Assembly (NCBI GenBank): GCA_048213135.1
Contig: PS015081.1
Coordinates: forward strand, 185,546 to 249,545
DNA from: Reclinomonas americana ATCC 50394
Lineage: Eukaryota > Jakobida > Jakobea > Jakobida
Direction: 5' to 3'
DNA length: 64,000 bases
Part shown: piece after piece, positions 23,944 through 35,259 of the stretch
How positions within the stretch are numbered: position 1 is the stretch's first letter
Layout: each line of letters begins with the position of its first letter
Program-made: the position numbers and the translations under genes
Notes under the pieces: generated by a model
What the model was told of the DNA's origin: nothing
Seen by the model: only the letters and a program-made list of their open reading frames with translations
The model's database searches: none

Positions 23944-25616
23944 TGCAGTTGTCGTGTCCGTCCTCTCATGCATTGTCCCTCATCCATTTCCCATCTATCG
24001 TCAAGCTCCGCGCNNNNNNNNNNNNNNNNNNNNGTGTGTGTGTGGAAGGAGACAGAGACAGAGGCCACCTGTGTGCTCACTCCTTCACGCACAGCTTGCG
24101 ATTTTGGAGGCGGCCTTTGCCGAGTCGCCGTACTTGGCGAAGAGTACGCGTGAGCTGTTGGTGACGCAAACTGGCATGCCCGCGGCGCGTATCACTGCGT
24201 GGTTTCAACATCGTCGCAAGAAGTTGCTGGCGACACCGACTCCACACCAGCGCACGCAACAGCAGCAGTCAGCATCAGCGGGGGTCGTCAGTGTGTCACC
24301 GGCTGTCTCCACGCCCGTCTCCATCCCCGCTCTGGCAGCTGTGTATGCGCCAGCTGCAGCAGCAGCAGCAGCAGCAGCAGCAGAGGCGCCTGCAGTGATG
24401 CAGTGGCTGCCACTGCCGCTGTCTCTGCTTCCACCACCGCCACCACCACCACCTGCTGTTGCATTACCTTTGCCTCCTCCTCCGCCTCCTCCTCCTCCAC
24501 CACCACCTCCTTCGTTGCATGAGCAACAGCAGCAGCAACAGCATGAGGATTTCTTCTCCATGTTGAAGTTGCGCGAGAGAGGCCACATGGGGGGCGTTTT
24601 CTGGGTCTGACTGGTTGCCTTTCGTGAATGTGCAGCAAGCGAGATTCACTGTTGGAGTGGTGGCTCGATGACATGCCGTTGCGTTTGTCATTACCCCCCG
24701 TGTGCGTATTGTCTCACGTGTCTCATCACTGGGAGCACAGGCCGCCGTCGTCGTCGTCGTCATCGTCCGCTCCAATAGCTGTCCAGTCCACATTTGAACT
24801 TGTTCCGCCGCCGTCTTTGGCGAATGCTGTGCCGTCGCCGCTGCTGCGTCCCGCCTGCTCTGTTATCACATTGGTCGCGCCCTCGGCTGCAGAAGAGTTG
24901 TTGCGTTTCGAGACGTTTGTGTTGCGAGTGGCGCGAGAAATCTATTTTCGGTGCCTTTTTTTGTCTCATTGCATTGTTCGTGCAGTGCCGAGGATGACGC
25001 TGCGACCATGATGCTTCGGTGTCCCGAGTTGCGAAGCTATCTTGCGTGAAGATGGAGAGTGGGAATGGAAACTCACCGACATGCGATTCCCCTCCCGCGC
25101 GCAGAACGACCCCATCGCTTGCCCACCTGTCTGTGCCGCTTCTCTCCAACGATGAAGACGAGTGCGGTCATCCTTCCTCGTCCACCCTGCTGCTGCCGCC
25201 GTCGACTCCACCTCGCGCGGTACTGCACGCTGCCTTGCTTACCACACACACATACACACCCCGTCTGACTGTATTTGCGTGTGCCGCGCAGCAGCCGCTG
25301 CGGACGTGGACTGGTCCCTCTGCCTTTGCCTCGCCTGTCACTTCCCCTCGCCTAACTCCTTGCCCTGTACCACTGCCCCCACCACCACCTGCCCATGCCT
25401 CTGCCCCTCTTATCACTGTATCCCGAAAACGCCCTGCCCCACCGCCTGTGCACACTGGACTACTGGTGACGTCTTTTTGCAAGATATCGGAAATATCGTG
25501 CGTTCTACTCACCGCCCACTGTGCATGTACAGCTGAAACGGCCTCGCAGACCCGGCGACGATCTGGTCACCTTGGACAGTGAGCTACAGGAGCACTTGTT
25601 GGCACAGCCACTGTGA
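23943..25616 (+). CDS. Homeobox (homeodomain) protein, 5' part interrupted by a gap
   Basis: After the 20-N gap and an intron ending CACGCACAG, an exon encodes LAILEAAFAESPYLAKSTRE, LLVTQTGMPAARITAWFQHR and RKKL. This fits helices 1-3 of a homeodomain: L-x-x-L-E-x-x-F, then R-E-x-L, then I/V-x-x-W-F-Q-x-R-R-x-K. The residue at homeodomain position 51, nearly always Asn, is His (CAT 24209-24211). Downstream are Gln-, Ala- and Pro-rich tracts, including Pro runs split by AVALPL, then LLEWWLDDMPLRLSLPP, LLRFETFVLRVAREIYF, proline-rich PVPLPPPPPAHA, and the end VTLDSELQEHLLAQPL at TGA 25614-25616. It is presumably a nuclear DNA-binding regulator. The start is not fixed: ATG 23943 overlaps the previous stop codon (TAATG), or the true start lies in the gap. 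The N-terminal arm of the homeodomain is not visible. Confidence 0.75.
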
Positions 25617-25734
25617 GTGATAGTATACATAAGGATGCAATTGTCATGTCACGGCAAAGGTGAACCGACTCTCTGCAATCGAACATCATTTATAAACAAC
25701 TTGCAGAGAGTGAGTGAGTGCGCGCGCAAGGAAA

Positions 25735-28700
25735 ATGGGCCTCGCGGAGGTGATTGAGATTCTCGTCACCTACTTGCAGGTACGCTCTGTGTGTGTGTGT
25801 GTGCACGCGCGCGCGCTTGTGAGAGACATAAAGTGTAAGATTCACACACGCGCACGACCTTCTCGCGCAGTTCTTTGCACTCAATCAAAACCACGACGTG
25901 CTGGTGCCCGACGGCTGGTCCAAGTACGCCAAGTGGGTGCGTGAACAATGAGAGAAAGAGAGAAAGAACGAGATAGAGAACTAAGTAGTGTCTGATATGT
26001 GCACACTTGCAGCTCAACTACCTCAACGTGGGCCTGCGCTATGCCTTTCCATGGGTTCCAGTGCTCGACTTTCGCGGGTGCATTTTGCCTGCCTCTCTCC
26101 ATCTCCATCATTCAATGACTGACTCGTGATTTCTCGCAGCATGTTCCTGCTTCTTCTTGTCGGCTTGCCACTGCTGATTGCCGCACTGCTGCTTGTCGTG
26201 TTCAAGTCAATGGTGATCATGGTGTGGTACCTGACACTGCTGTCGGGTGCCACTGCGCTGATTGTGGGCGCCATTGCCAAGTTCCTGCCACGATCCGACT
26301 TGGCGACAGTCGTGCCCGTCGACTTCCTGCTCATCTTTGGTGGCAGTCTGGTGGGCATGTGTCTGCTGGTGTGGATGGTGTACTGCTTGGCGAATCGGTG
26401 TGGCAAGTCGTATGCGCGCGACGATGAAGATGATGGGTATGCGCCGCCGCAGGAGGTGGCGGCGGATAGCAAGGAGCACGAGCTTCCGCAGCACATGCCG
26501 TCGGTGCAGCGACAACCGCCTGTGGAGGCGCCGCGTCGCACCAGTGGTTTTGGCATTGGTAACTTTGGCTACGACGACTACGACTGGATCATGAGCTACT
26601 ACATCAAGTGCGTTGTGAATGCCCGCCGCCGCTGTTGCTGCTCTGCCACGCTCACTCCTTGTCTTGTCGTCAGCCCCGAGACGGGTGATGTGCTGCCGAT
26701 TCCACGTCCGGGCCAGGCGACGGCGGAGGAGCTCAACACATTCATGCAGGCTCCGTCGCGACCGGTCAGCCGGCGCGTGTCGAGCCGCCCCTCGAGTCAC
26801 GAGTCCAGCCGCGAATCATCGCAGCTGTCGCCCGTCAGCGCAGCGGAGCACACGTCACCAGAGAACTCTCCGAGTGAGTCACGCAGCCGGCAGCAGCGCC
26901 CGTCGCTCGCCGACTCAATTCTCGACGGCAACAAACCCGACTGGGCCGTGCGACCATCTATCCCAGGCACGGTGGAGATGGCATCCGTGCGTTTCCCACA
27001 CACACACACATACGTGCCTCTTTCTCGTCGCCTGCTCACCGAGTCCATCTTTTGCAGTCCACGCGACGCCCGAGTGGCGCGGAGGAACAGTCGCGTGCCA
27101 TCAATGTCGCACGCTCTGTCAAGGGTGCGATGCCGTGTGATTCCATTGTGAGTGCCACAAAGGGTTGTTGCTCACCGCCGGTGTCTTTCCTTGCAGATGT
27201 CTCGTCGAGTGGTGTTGGCGGTCGCCACGTCAAGGTTGTCAGCAATCGCGCTGAAGGTGAGCATGATCACGGCGGTCATGTTTTTTCCCACATACTGTTC
27301 ACTCACTTTTAATTGTGTGTCAGCGGGCAATGCTTTCCACAAGTCGTCTGGTGGCGGTCTCATGGCGCCCGTGCGCAACGATTCCTCGGCGTTGCGTCGC
27401 ACATACGAGTGTCCATGGATTCGTTGTTGGCGCGAAGCTTACAGTGTTCAATCCATGCAGCATTCCTGTCAAGGACTACTCAGACGACGACTCTGACGGT
27501 GGCGATTCGGAGGTCGATCCCGACAATCTGTCTGCGATGGCTCTGCGCCGTAGCATGGCTCGCGCCAAGAAGAAGCGTTGCGTTTTTCTTCCGTGTTCAC
27601 TCCCTTGGTTGTCTCCCCATCGCCTCTGACCGGTTGGCCGCACAGACTGCTGCATCTTGTTGCGCGACTTTATCTTTGCTATTTTCCTCATTGCGCTCGG
27701 CCTACTTGCCGCCGGTGTCATTCCGGGCGACAAGGTCGGACTCAGCACCGTGCAGGACGCCTTGGGTGCCGCTGGATTCGTTCTCAGGTCAGTCTCACCT
27801 CTGCCGTGAAGTGCCACCGGGCCTCGATGCTTACTGTTGGCGTGTAGCTGGGTGATGACCGGCACTGGTGGTCTGCTGCTGCTTCAGTGGACGCTCAATT
27901 TGTTCCGTCGCGGCCGCGTCTTCCTCGTCATGATGCAGTTCTTTATCAAGAAGGTGGTGCTTAAGGGCCTCGTGTTTGGCCTCTCGCTCATCTACGTCCC
28001 CATCATCAACACGATTCTCGCCGTGGCCAAGTGCACTCAGCAGACGTGTGGCTCCGGCTCTCGCTTCGTCAGCCGCGCGGTGCGCCTGAGTGAAGGTATG
28101 TGTCTGCCGTGCAGTAGCGTCGCGAGAAAGCGACATGCGTCTGATTTTCGAGTGCACAGCGCTGTCGTCTCTCGCTCGCCGTACCGCCATGTGCGAGTCG
28201 TGCACGTGGCTCAACAACTGCGGTATCTCGGACTTGTGTCCGGGTGAAACCGACTTGCGTCTTGTTGCGTGCTGTGTGTGCACATATCTTGTGGTGGTGG
28301 TGGTGATGGTGGTGATGGTGGCTCACCGACTGTGCGCTTCTTTGTGGCGGCGCAGCAAGCGGACCCGACGCTGTCTTGCACGGGAGAAATCTGGCCGTAC
28401 TACGCACCGGGTGCTGGCCTGGCGTTCCTCCTGTACTGCGTCGGCATTCCGAGTTGCGCTCGCACATTATCTGTACTTCGTCTTGATGACGAGCCATCCA
28501 TTTTTTTGCTGACTGGCTGGCTTCGCCTGCATGCAGTGCTGTACTGGTACTTGACGCGCAACAGCGTCAAGTTCCTCCGTGTGCTGCCGGTGCGCGGTGA
28601 AGACGTCAACCTCACCGATGAGGAGTTTGCGTCGTTGCCGCCCCGAGAGCGCCAGCGTGTCGAGTGGCGCGTGCGAGTCGCCGTGACGGAGAATTCCGCC

Positions 28701-30495
28701 AAGGTGCTGCTGGTGTTGGACGATAGTCTTTGTCTCGTGCCGCTCTGTTTGACTCACCGATTGCTATCACGCAGATGCTGTACTCGTCGTACGCCTACAA
28801 GTGGCGCTACTGGAAGGTCATCCAGATTGTGCAGAAATTCGTGCGTCTCCTATTATTGTGTTGTGTGCATTCTGGCCACATTGTGTTCTCATCGCCGACT
28901 CCTCCAGACGCTTGTCGTGACGGCCATTTTCTTGTTCCCGGTACGTATTTTTCTCTTGCCGATCGTTTGCACGGCTTGCCTCTGATCACTCATCGATTCA
29001 CCGCGCAGTATCCCACCGTGGCCACCAGCGTCATGCTCGGCGTGCACGTCATTTTCACGTGCTTGCTCCTGTTCTGCCGACCGTACGTGTCGGGCTTTTT
29101 GGTGTGTTGCTTGCTTTATAATGTCCCTTCGACTGCACGTGTGCACTGACGACCAGGCGTGTAGGATGCGCTGGCATCGGTGACGTCGATCTGCAACATC
29201 AGCAACGCCATTGTGTTCCTGTTGTTCAGCCTGAATGTTCGTTTCCCACCGGAGGGTTTGTACGTCCTACTCGGTGTCAACGTGGCGCTGCCGGGCCTGT
29301 GCATCATCATCGGCCTCTTCTTCGACTACTGCCGACAGCGCTTTGCGCGTGCCAGCTATATGGTTTGTCGCTCACGAAAGCGCACTTGTCAGTCGTCACC
29401 ATGACCAACGCTCTTTGCACACAGAAACGCCGCGACGCGGAGATTGCGGCGAACACCAACACCGCCGCCGTGGCGATTGCACCGGCCGACGGTGTGCCAG
29501 GAAATAACTGGATGACAACACCGGCCGCCCCGTCGCAGTCGAGACCTCAATCGGCGGTGAACCCCGTCGTTCCGCTGCACCATCGAGTTGCGTGGAGGCC
29601 CTCTGTGGGTTCTTCTTCTTCGCATTCACGCATCTCACTGACGACGATGGTGGTGATACGCAGGACGTGCAAGCCTACCGATCCACAAAAGTACAAGTGG
29701 TGAACCGGTCGGACAAGAACAAAGTCGTCACCGTGCCCCTGTCGTTGGTGCTGGATCGGCAGCTGAACGAGTACAATCTCAAGCTGACTTCCAATTACTT
29801 TTTGATCATTGGTACGTGGATGCTACTCCGTCTCTTGATGCACACACGGTTCTTACTCGCGCAACTCGCAGGCTTTGGTGCTTTCCTCATCCTTGGCGTG
29901 GCACTGGTGGGCCTCGTGATCGACTCCTCGGATCCCAAGTTCTATCCGATTCGCGATGTCGTCGTTGCGTTGTTGTCACTCTGTGTGCTCGTGTGTGTGC
30001 ATGTGTAAGTCTGACGCTCTTCCGGTCACAGGGAACCTGCTCGGTGCTTCAAGATTACGAGTTTGCTGGCTTTACGAACTGGGGAACATTTGCCGCCAAC
30101 TGCTGCTGCATGGCCGGCAACGCCGGCACCAAGTACACCTCGGTGGAACTGTGGACTTGTAGAGGCGGCAAAATTGTGGTGCGTTGCCTCTCTTCTGACA
30201 GCGTGCCGTCCATCGATCTGAAAGTGTGTATGTTGTGCAGGAACGACCTCGAGCACAAGGCTCGGACAACACCGGCATCGCCATTCGTGGCTTCTGCTCG
30301 ACGACCTTCAATGCGGGCATTTGCGACACACAGACGTGTAACAATACCACTTTCAAGGTCAGTCGCCTTCTCCCTTTTGCTGCAGCAGTGTCCCGTCGCC
30401 TGACTTACATTTCTTTTCCTATCCAGGCATCGGTGTGCGACGCATCGCTGCTGACGACGACGCCGACATCCAATGCCCTGGCGTACCTGTGGTGA
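25735..30495 (+). CDS. Large polytopic membrane protein, possibly channel- or receptor-like
   Basis: About 20 short exons from ATG 25735 (MGLAEVIEILVTYLQ). Hydrophobic segments in order include LLVGLPLLIAALLLVVF, WYLTLLSGATALIVGAIA, LLIFGGSLVGMCLLVWMVY, a long Ser/Pro-rich cytosolic stretch (about 26450-27560), FIFAIFLIALGLLAAGVIPG, WVMTGTGGLLLLQWTLNLF and LKGLVFGLSLIYVPIINTIL. Next are a Cys-rich loop (CESCTWLNNCGISDLCPGET), YAPGAGLAFLLYCVGIP, and SSYAYKWRYWKVIQIVQKF leading into TM helices and LLLFCRPYVSG. After these come NISNAIVFLLFSLNV, LLGVNVALPGLCIIIGLF and FLILGVALVGLVI. It ends in a Cys-rich tail (TFAANCCCMAGN) and TGA 30493-30495. The Y-K-x-R-Y-W-K-V-x-x-x-x-x-K...RPY block is seen in large multi-TM surface proteins of many protists, some TRP-like. 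Function not assigned. Confidence 0.6.
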
Positions 30496-30662
30496 CCGCT
30501 CGTAGTTGCCCACCCTAGTAGTTTTGCATTCCTTTAAGTTGAAAGGATGCACTCCGTCACCGCCGCGGCCGCCGCATGTTAAGAAGTGGCGTGCCCAGTG
30601 TGACCAGTTCGTGTAATGTTGTAGTAATAATAACAGATTGTTGTTGTTTTTTACATTCATCA

Positions 30663-31191
30663 TCATCGTCGATCATGCGGCTGTGCATTCTTGCGCATGG
30701 GCTTTGCGCTGTCGTGATGCACCTGCACAGCGGCCTTGTGCTGGCGATTCTTGGCCATCACATACGGCCGTTGCTGCTTCTCCACAATCTCGGTGCTGAC
30801 AAAGTGCGCAATGGTGATCTCCGTCTGCGTCAACACCGCCTGCTTCTGCTCCTCCAGCTCGCGCAGCTTGTCCTCCACCACCGCGCGATCCACTCGTGAA
30901 TCCTCACGCAGCTTTTGCTTCACGCGCTGATAGTGTTCGTACACTGGATCCTCGCCCGTGAACGAGAACAAGATCGGACTGCGTGTCGGTGTGAGTGAGC
31001 AACAAGAGACAGCAGTGCTTTCTTTCGAGTGCGTGGAGAATCGGACGCAACACATCCTTCTGAACCGTCTCCAGCCGCTCCTCGTGTACCACCTCGAAAA
31101 ACGTCTCAAACGGAATCAGCTTGCGCTTGGGTGCCTGATATGGCTCCCAACTCTTGCGCTTGCCGTACTTTGCGAAGAACTCGAGGCTCAT
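30663..31191 (-). CDS. Small charged protein, function unknown
   Basis: Two exons on the minus strand. The first starts at ATG 31191 with MSLEFFAKYGKRKSWEPYQA and continues LIPFETFFEVVHEERLETVQ. The second has DPVYEHYQRVKQKLREDSRV, a coiled-coil VVEDKLRELEEQKQAVLTQT, then EITIAHFVSTEIVEKQQRPY, and ends in a basic tail KPMRKNAQPHDRR at TGA 30663-30665. The intron is around 30980-31050; I could not find a donor and acceptor pair that keeps both frames, so a residue or two at the join is unsure. No family recognised. Its 3' end faces the end of the polytopic gene 167 bp away. Confidence 0.55.
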
Positions 31192-31273
31192 GGGCCCACT
31201 GGCCAAGGCACACGCACACGCACACGCCAAAGAAACTGCCGAAACCGACGGAATGATGAATGGACGGAAAAGT

Positions 31274-31552
31274 TTACTGCGAGGTCGATGTCGACGTGCC
31301 ACCAGACGACGACTGCTGCTCTTGCTGCTGCTGCTTCTGCTGCTGCTGCTGAGCAATCTCTACGCGTCTCTGAGCATAGCTGCACATTGCATGTGTGTGA
31401 GTGAGAGAGAGAAGAGACAACAGATGCGCATGTGTGTTGTTTGTTGAGCGCAACTGGTTCTTCAGTGGCTCGTTCCAGATGTACACACCAGAGGAGACAC
31501 CGACGACAAGTGCCACGGCGTATGTGAGAAGGCGGTTGGAGCGATCAAACAT
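31274..31552 (-). CDS. Small single-TM protein with Gln-rich tail
   Basis: ATG 31550-31552 opens MFDRSNRLLTYAVALVVGVS, one predicted membrane helix, followed by SGVYIWNEPLKN. Removing an intron (GTTGCG...GTGCAG, about 31387-31463) joins this in frame to HYAQRRVEIAQ, a Gln-rich tract encoded by CTG/TTG triplets, and SSSGGTSTSTSQ with stop at 31274-31276. The total is about 70 residues. The size and layout (short N-terminus, one helix, Y-x-W motif, charged helix) resemble small mitochondrial or ER assembly factors, but this is inference only. An upstream in-frame ATG at 31576 would add eight residues. Confidence 0.55.
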   Translation of the reverse strand: MFDRSNRLLTYAVALVVGVSSGVYIWNEPLKNQLRSTNNTHAHLLSLLSLTHTHAMCSYAQRRVEIAQQQQQKQQQQEQQSSSGGTSTSTSQ

Positions 31553-31634
31553 GTGCTCAGAGGCGATGAGGATCAAGAGTGAAGAGGACAGAGGACAGTA
31601 CTAGTCTTTCTTCGTTGTCGCGTTCTTGTCGCGT

Positions 31635-33592
31635 ATGGGTGAGGAGGTGCGCGACCAGGCGCACTATGTGTGGACGCACCTGCTACCTGCGTGTCGCCAG
31701 CTGTGCAATGGCGATGAGGAGAATGCCGCACGCGCAATGCACTGGGCGCACTCTGTGGAACAGGTACCTCCTTGTCACTTGTCTCTCTCACACTTCCACT
31801 GTGAATGCTGAGTGAATGCAGGCATTCGTTGTGTGCGATGCAGTGGAGCAGCAGAGAATCGTACGCGAGCTGAGTGATGCGTGGCGAGTGACAGAGGCGA
31901 CTGTGGAGCGATTTCTGCAAGAGACGCGGTCAGTCAGTCTCTTTTTGCATGTCGGCGATCACCTGCCCGCCTCAGCTCATGCGATGATGTAGTGTGGTGC
32001 TGGCGGAGCGCATGTTGAGTGTGGTCAGTGGTAGACAGGTTCCGGCGATTGTACGCGAGGTGCTCCCTCCGGCAGCTGTCGAGTATCTCGTGCAGGTGCA
32101 GCAGCAGTGTGGTGAGAAGGAGACGCGTTCCGAAGAGGCAGTGGCAAGAATGCCGGCTGTTGATGAGGTGCTTGGCGGTGCGAGGAGTGCTTCACCGCGT
32201 TGCAGCACTGCTCACTGTCGGTGTAGCTGATGCGGGAGTTGTTGTCGTGGACCAAGGCGGTGGTGATCATGGATGAGTATGTGGCTGCGGAGCCGGTGCC
32301 GGATGCAGTGGCGGCCGCGCCTGTGGATGGTGGCGAGAAGGCGGGGAATAGGTTCGCCGAGCTGCGCACGTATGCTGGTGCGTGGTCGTGCGAGTTGTCT
32401 CGTCGTCGTTCATTGTCGCCGACTTGTTCGTGTGCGCAGAGTCGAGTGTGGTTCTCTTTCGGCAGCCCGAGTTCGCCGTGCGGTTTGCGGTACGTGTGCA
32501 TCTAGTGCCTTTGTGTTGTCTCTCTTGACTCACCGGCTGTTCGCCAGATGATGCGGCGACTGTGCGAGGCAGCGTCACACTGGCAGGTGGTCGCCCGTGT
32601 CGTGCGTCAGTTGCTCGACGAGGCCGCCAACACAGAATCCGGACCGCTGCTGGTGTGCTGTTCAGCTGTGTGCTCCCACATCTTCACCCCTCGTGCGCTC
32701 ACGCGTGGTCGTCTCATTAGGAAAATGTGCTGTTAGTGCTGCTGGTGCCGGCGTCGACCATGGAGGCGGCGGATCGTGATGAATTCTGTTGCGGGAGTCG
32801 CGCTCGTTTTGGGAGCGTCGCCTGGCCTCGCTCACTCTCTTTCTTCTGCAGTCGTGTATCCGCTGCTGGCACAGGAGCAACAAATGGCCGAGGCTGCGGC
32901 ATCGACATGTGGTCTGTTTGCCTCCGAGTCAAATGTCGTGCAGTCGTCGCCCCTCGACTCTGCACTCGGTTCGTCGGACACTGTCATTCTTTGGGTTGTG
33001 AGACGCTTCTCATACGCAACCCGTCACAGTGCTGCCGGTTGACGATGCGCCACTGGAGGACACGGAGTACTATCGAGCTGTGCTCGATATCGTGCTGCAG
33101 ACACTGGTGGCGCCATTCTTGTGTTTGCTGTCGATCGCCTTCCAAGTATTCAACTTACACGAGTCTGTGGTGATGCGCAGCAAGTGAGTCGCACATTGCG
33201 TCGACTCCTGTTGTGGGACGTGGACGTTGTGGTGGCCGCGAGCGTGGCGCAGCTGTACTTGCCATTTGCCGATCTCTACCTCGAACAACTCGCCGATGCC
33301 ACGCTCGAGTCGTGGCGTGTGGACGCCGCAAAGCACGACGAAGCGGCCTACATGCTGGCTCACCGAGGTACGTGCACTGGCCGACACGATTGTGTGCAAG
33401 GATTAAAAACCCCCTGCTCGACCTGCTGCAGAGCAACGCCGCCGCCTGCAACACCGCTGGTACACGCTGTTGACTCGTGGCGAGCGATTGCGCCAGCTCA
33501 CATCTCGCGTGTTCCATCTCCTCAACCCGCACCGCACGCCGAGCTGGTCACGCTTCCAGTCACTGATTCGACCGCTCGAGGCGCCCAGATAA
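31635..33592 (+). CDS. Helical protein, function unknown
   Basis: Starts at ATG 31635 (MGEEVRDQAHYVWTHLLPAC) and runs through about nine short exons. Segments include VVCDAVEQQRIVRELSDAWR, VVLAERMLSVVSGRQVPAIV, REVLPPAAVEYLVQVQQQCG, LMRELLSWTKAVVIMDEYVA, MMRRLCEAASHWQVVARVVR, LLVLLVPASTMEAADRDEF, YYRAVLDIVLQTLVAPFLCL, LLLWDVDVVVAASVAQLYLP and a basic end LRQLTSRVFHLLNPH...RPLEAPR at TAA 33590-33592. The even spread of amphipathic and Leu-rich helices suggests an alpha-solenoid, as in vesicle-tethering or transcription complexes, but I could not match it to a family. Its start is 82 bp from the divergent small-TM gene. Confidence 0.55.
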
Positions 33593-33718
33593 TGAAGTGT
33601 GACGACGACGACGACAATGACGAGAAAAAGAACAACGACCAACAAAATGCATTTCAAACGATTTAGGGAGAAAGAAACAAGGAGAGAGACGACAACAACA
33701 ACGAGGCATATCGCCTCA

Positions 33719-35224
33719 TTATTGCTCGATAATCTGGCTGAAGGGCACCGAGATGGCTTGCTGCAGCACCACAGCCTTGGATCGCAGCAGACCGAACGGC
33801 GTGTTGGAGGTCGCCACCAAGCACAGCAGCACCTTGGAGATCGGCACTACGCAGAGGCGGCCGCCCTAAAGCACACAAAAGACGGAAGGGTGAGTCAGAG
33901 TGATGCAAAGCGTGTGTGACGCGACGAAGACGGTGGTTGCTCTTGAGTGCAACAAGTGTGAATAGAGACTGCATGTCATGCTATCGGGTGCAAGATGTGC
34001 GTTGCTGTCATTGTGGGTGAATGTGACGCTCTCAGTGCAAGCTGTGAGTTGTCGTGCATGTGACGCTCTCGGGAACAAGCTGTGTGCCTCTGCCACAGTG
34101 GCTGGATGATGCGCTCTCAGGTGTCAGTGACTGCCCAGAATGTCATGCTCTCGAATGCAAGTGCTACAGTAGCAACCTGCAAGTCTCAGTCATTCAATGT
34201 CATGCTCTCTGGAACAAGCTGTGCGCCTCTGCCACAGTGACTGCCTGATGTGCTTTCGCGTGCGGGCTGCGAGTCAGTGAGAGAATGTGATGCTCTCGAA
34301 CGCACGCGCTACAGTAGGACTGAAAGCCACGCTCTCAAGTGCAACCTGCAAGTCTCTGCCACAGTCACTGAATGCCACACTCTCACGTCACACTTAATGG
34401 AGGTGAATGTGACGCTCTTGAGAGCACACTCCAGGCGCAGTGGCTGTATGATACGCAAGTGCAAGGTGTGACAACAGTCCGTGTTGATGCTCCGTGTCAT
34501 TGCTCATACTCTCATGGNNNNNNNNNNNNNNNNNNNNNNNNNNNNNNNNNNNNNNNNNNNNNNNNNNNNNNNNNNNNNNNNNNNNNNNNNNNNNNNNNNN
34601 NNNNNNNNNNNNNNNNNNNNNNNNNNNNNNNNNNNNNNNNNNNNNNNNNNNNNNNNNNNNNNNNNNNNNNNNNNNNNNNNNNNNNNNNNNNNNNNNNNNN
34701 NNNNNNNNNNNNNNNNNNNNNNNNNNNNNNNNNNNNNNNNNNNNNNNNNNNNNNNNNNNNNNNNNNNNNNNNNNNNNNNNNNNNNNNNNNNNNNNNNNNN
34801 NNNNNNNNNNNNNNNNNNNNNNNNNNNNNNNNNNNNNNNNNNNNNNNNNNNNNNNNNNNNNNNNNNNNNNNNNNNNNNNNNNNNNNNNNNNNNNNNNNNN
34901 NNNNNNNNNNNNNNNNNNNNNNNNNNNNNNNNNNNNNNNNNNNNNNNNNNNNNNNNNNNNNNNNNNNNNNNNNNNNNNNNNNNNNNNNNNNNNNNNNNNN
35001 NNNNNNNNNNNNNNNNNNNNNNNNNNNNNNNNNNNNNNNNNNNNNNNNNNNNNNNNNNNNNNNNNNNNNNNNNNNNNNNNNNNNNNNNNNNNNNNNNNNN
35101 NNNNNNNNNNNNNNNNNNNNNNNNNNNNNNNNNNNNNNNNNNNNNNNNNNNNNNNNNNNTGTTCATACTCCAGAGTGCAAAGGTGTCATTGCTCACACTC
35201 TCACGTTCTCGAGTGTTCCCTCTG

Positions 35225-35259
<35 letters not shown>

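Noticed and set aside
31635-33592. Negative elongation factor (NELF) subunit
   Set aside because: A vague helical likeness was considered, but no block could be aligned with NELF-B or NELF-C/D.
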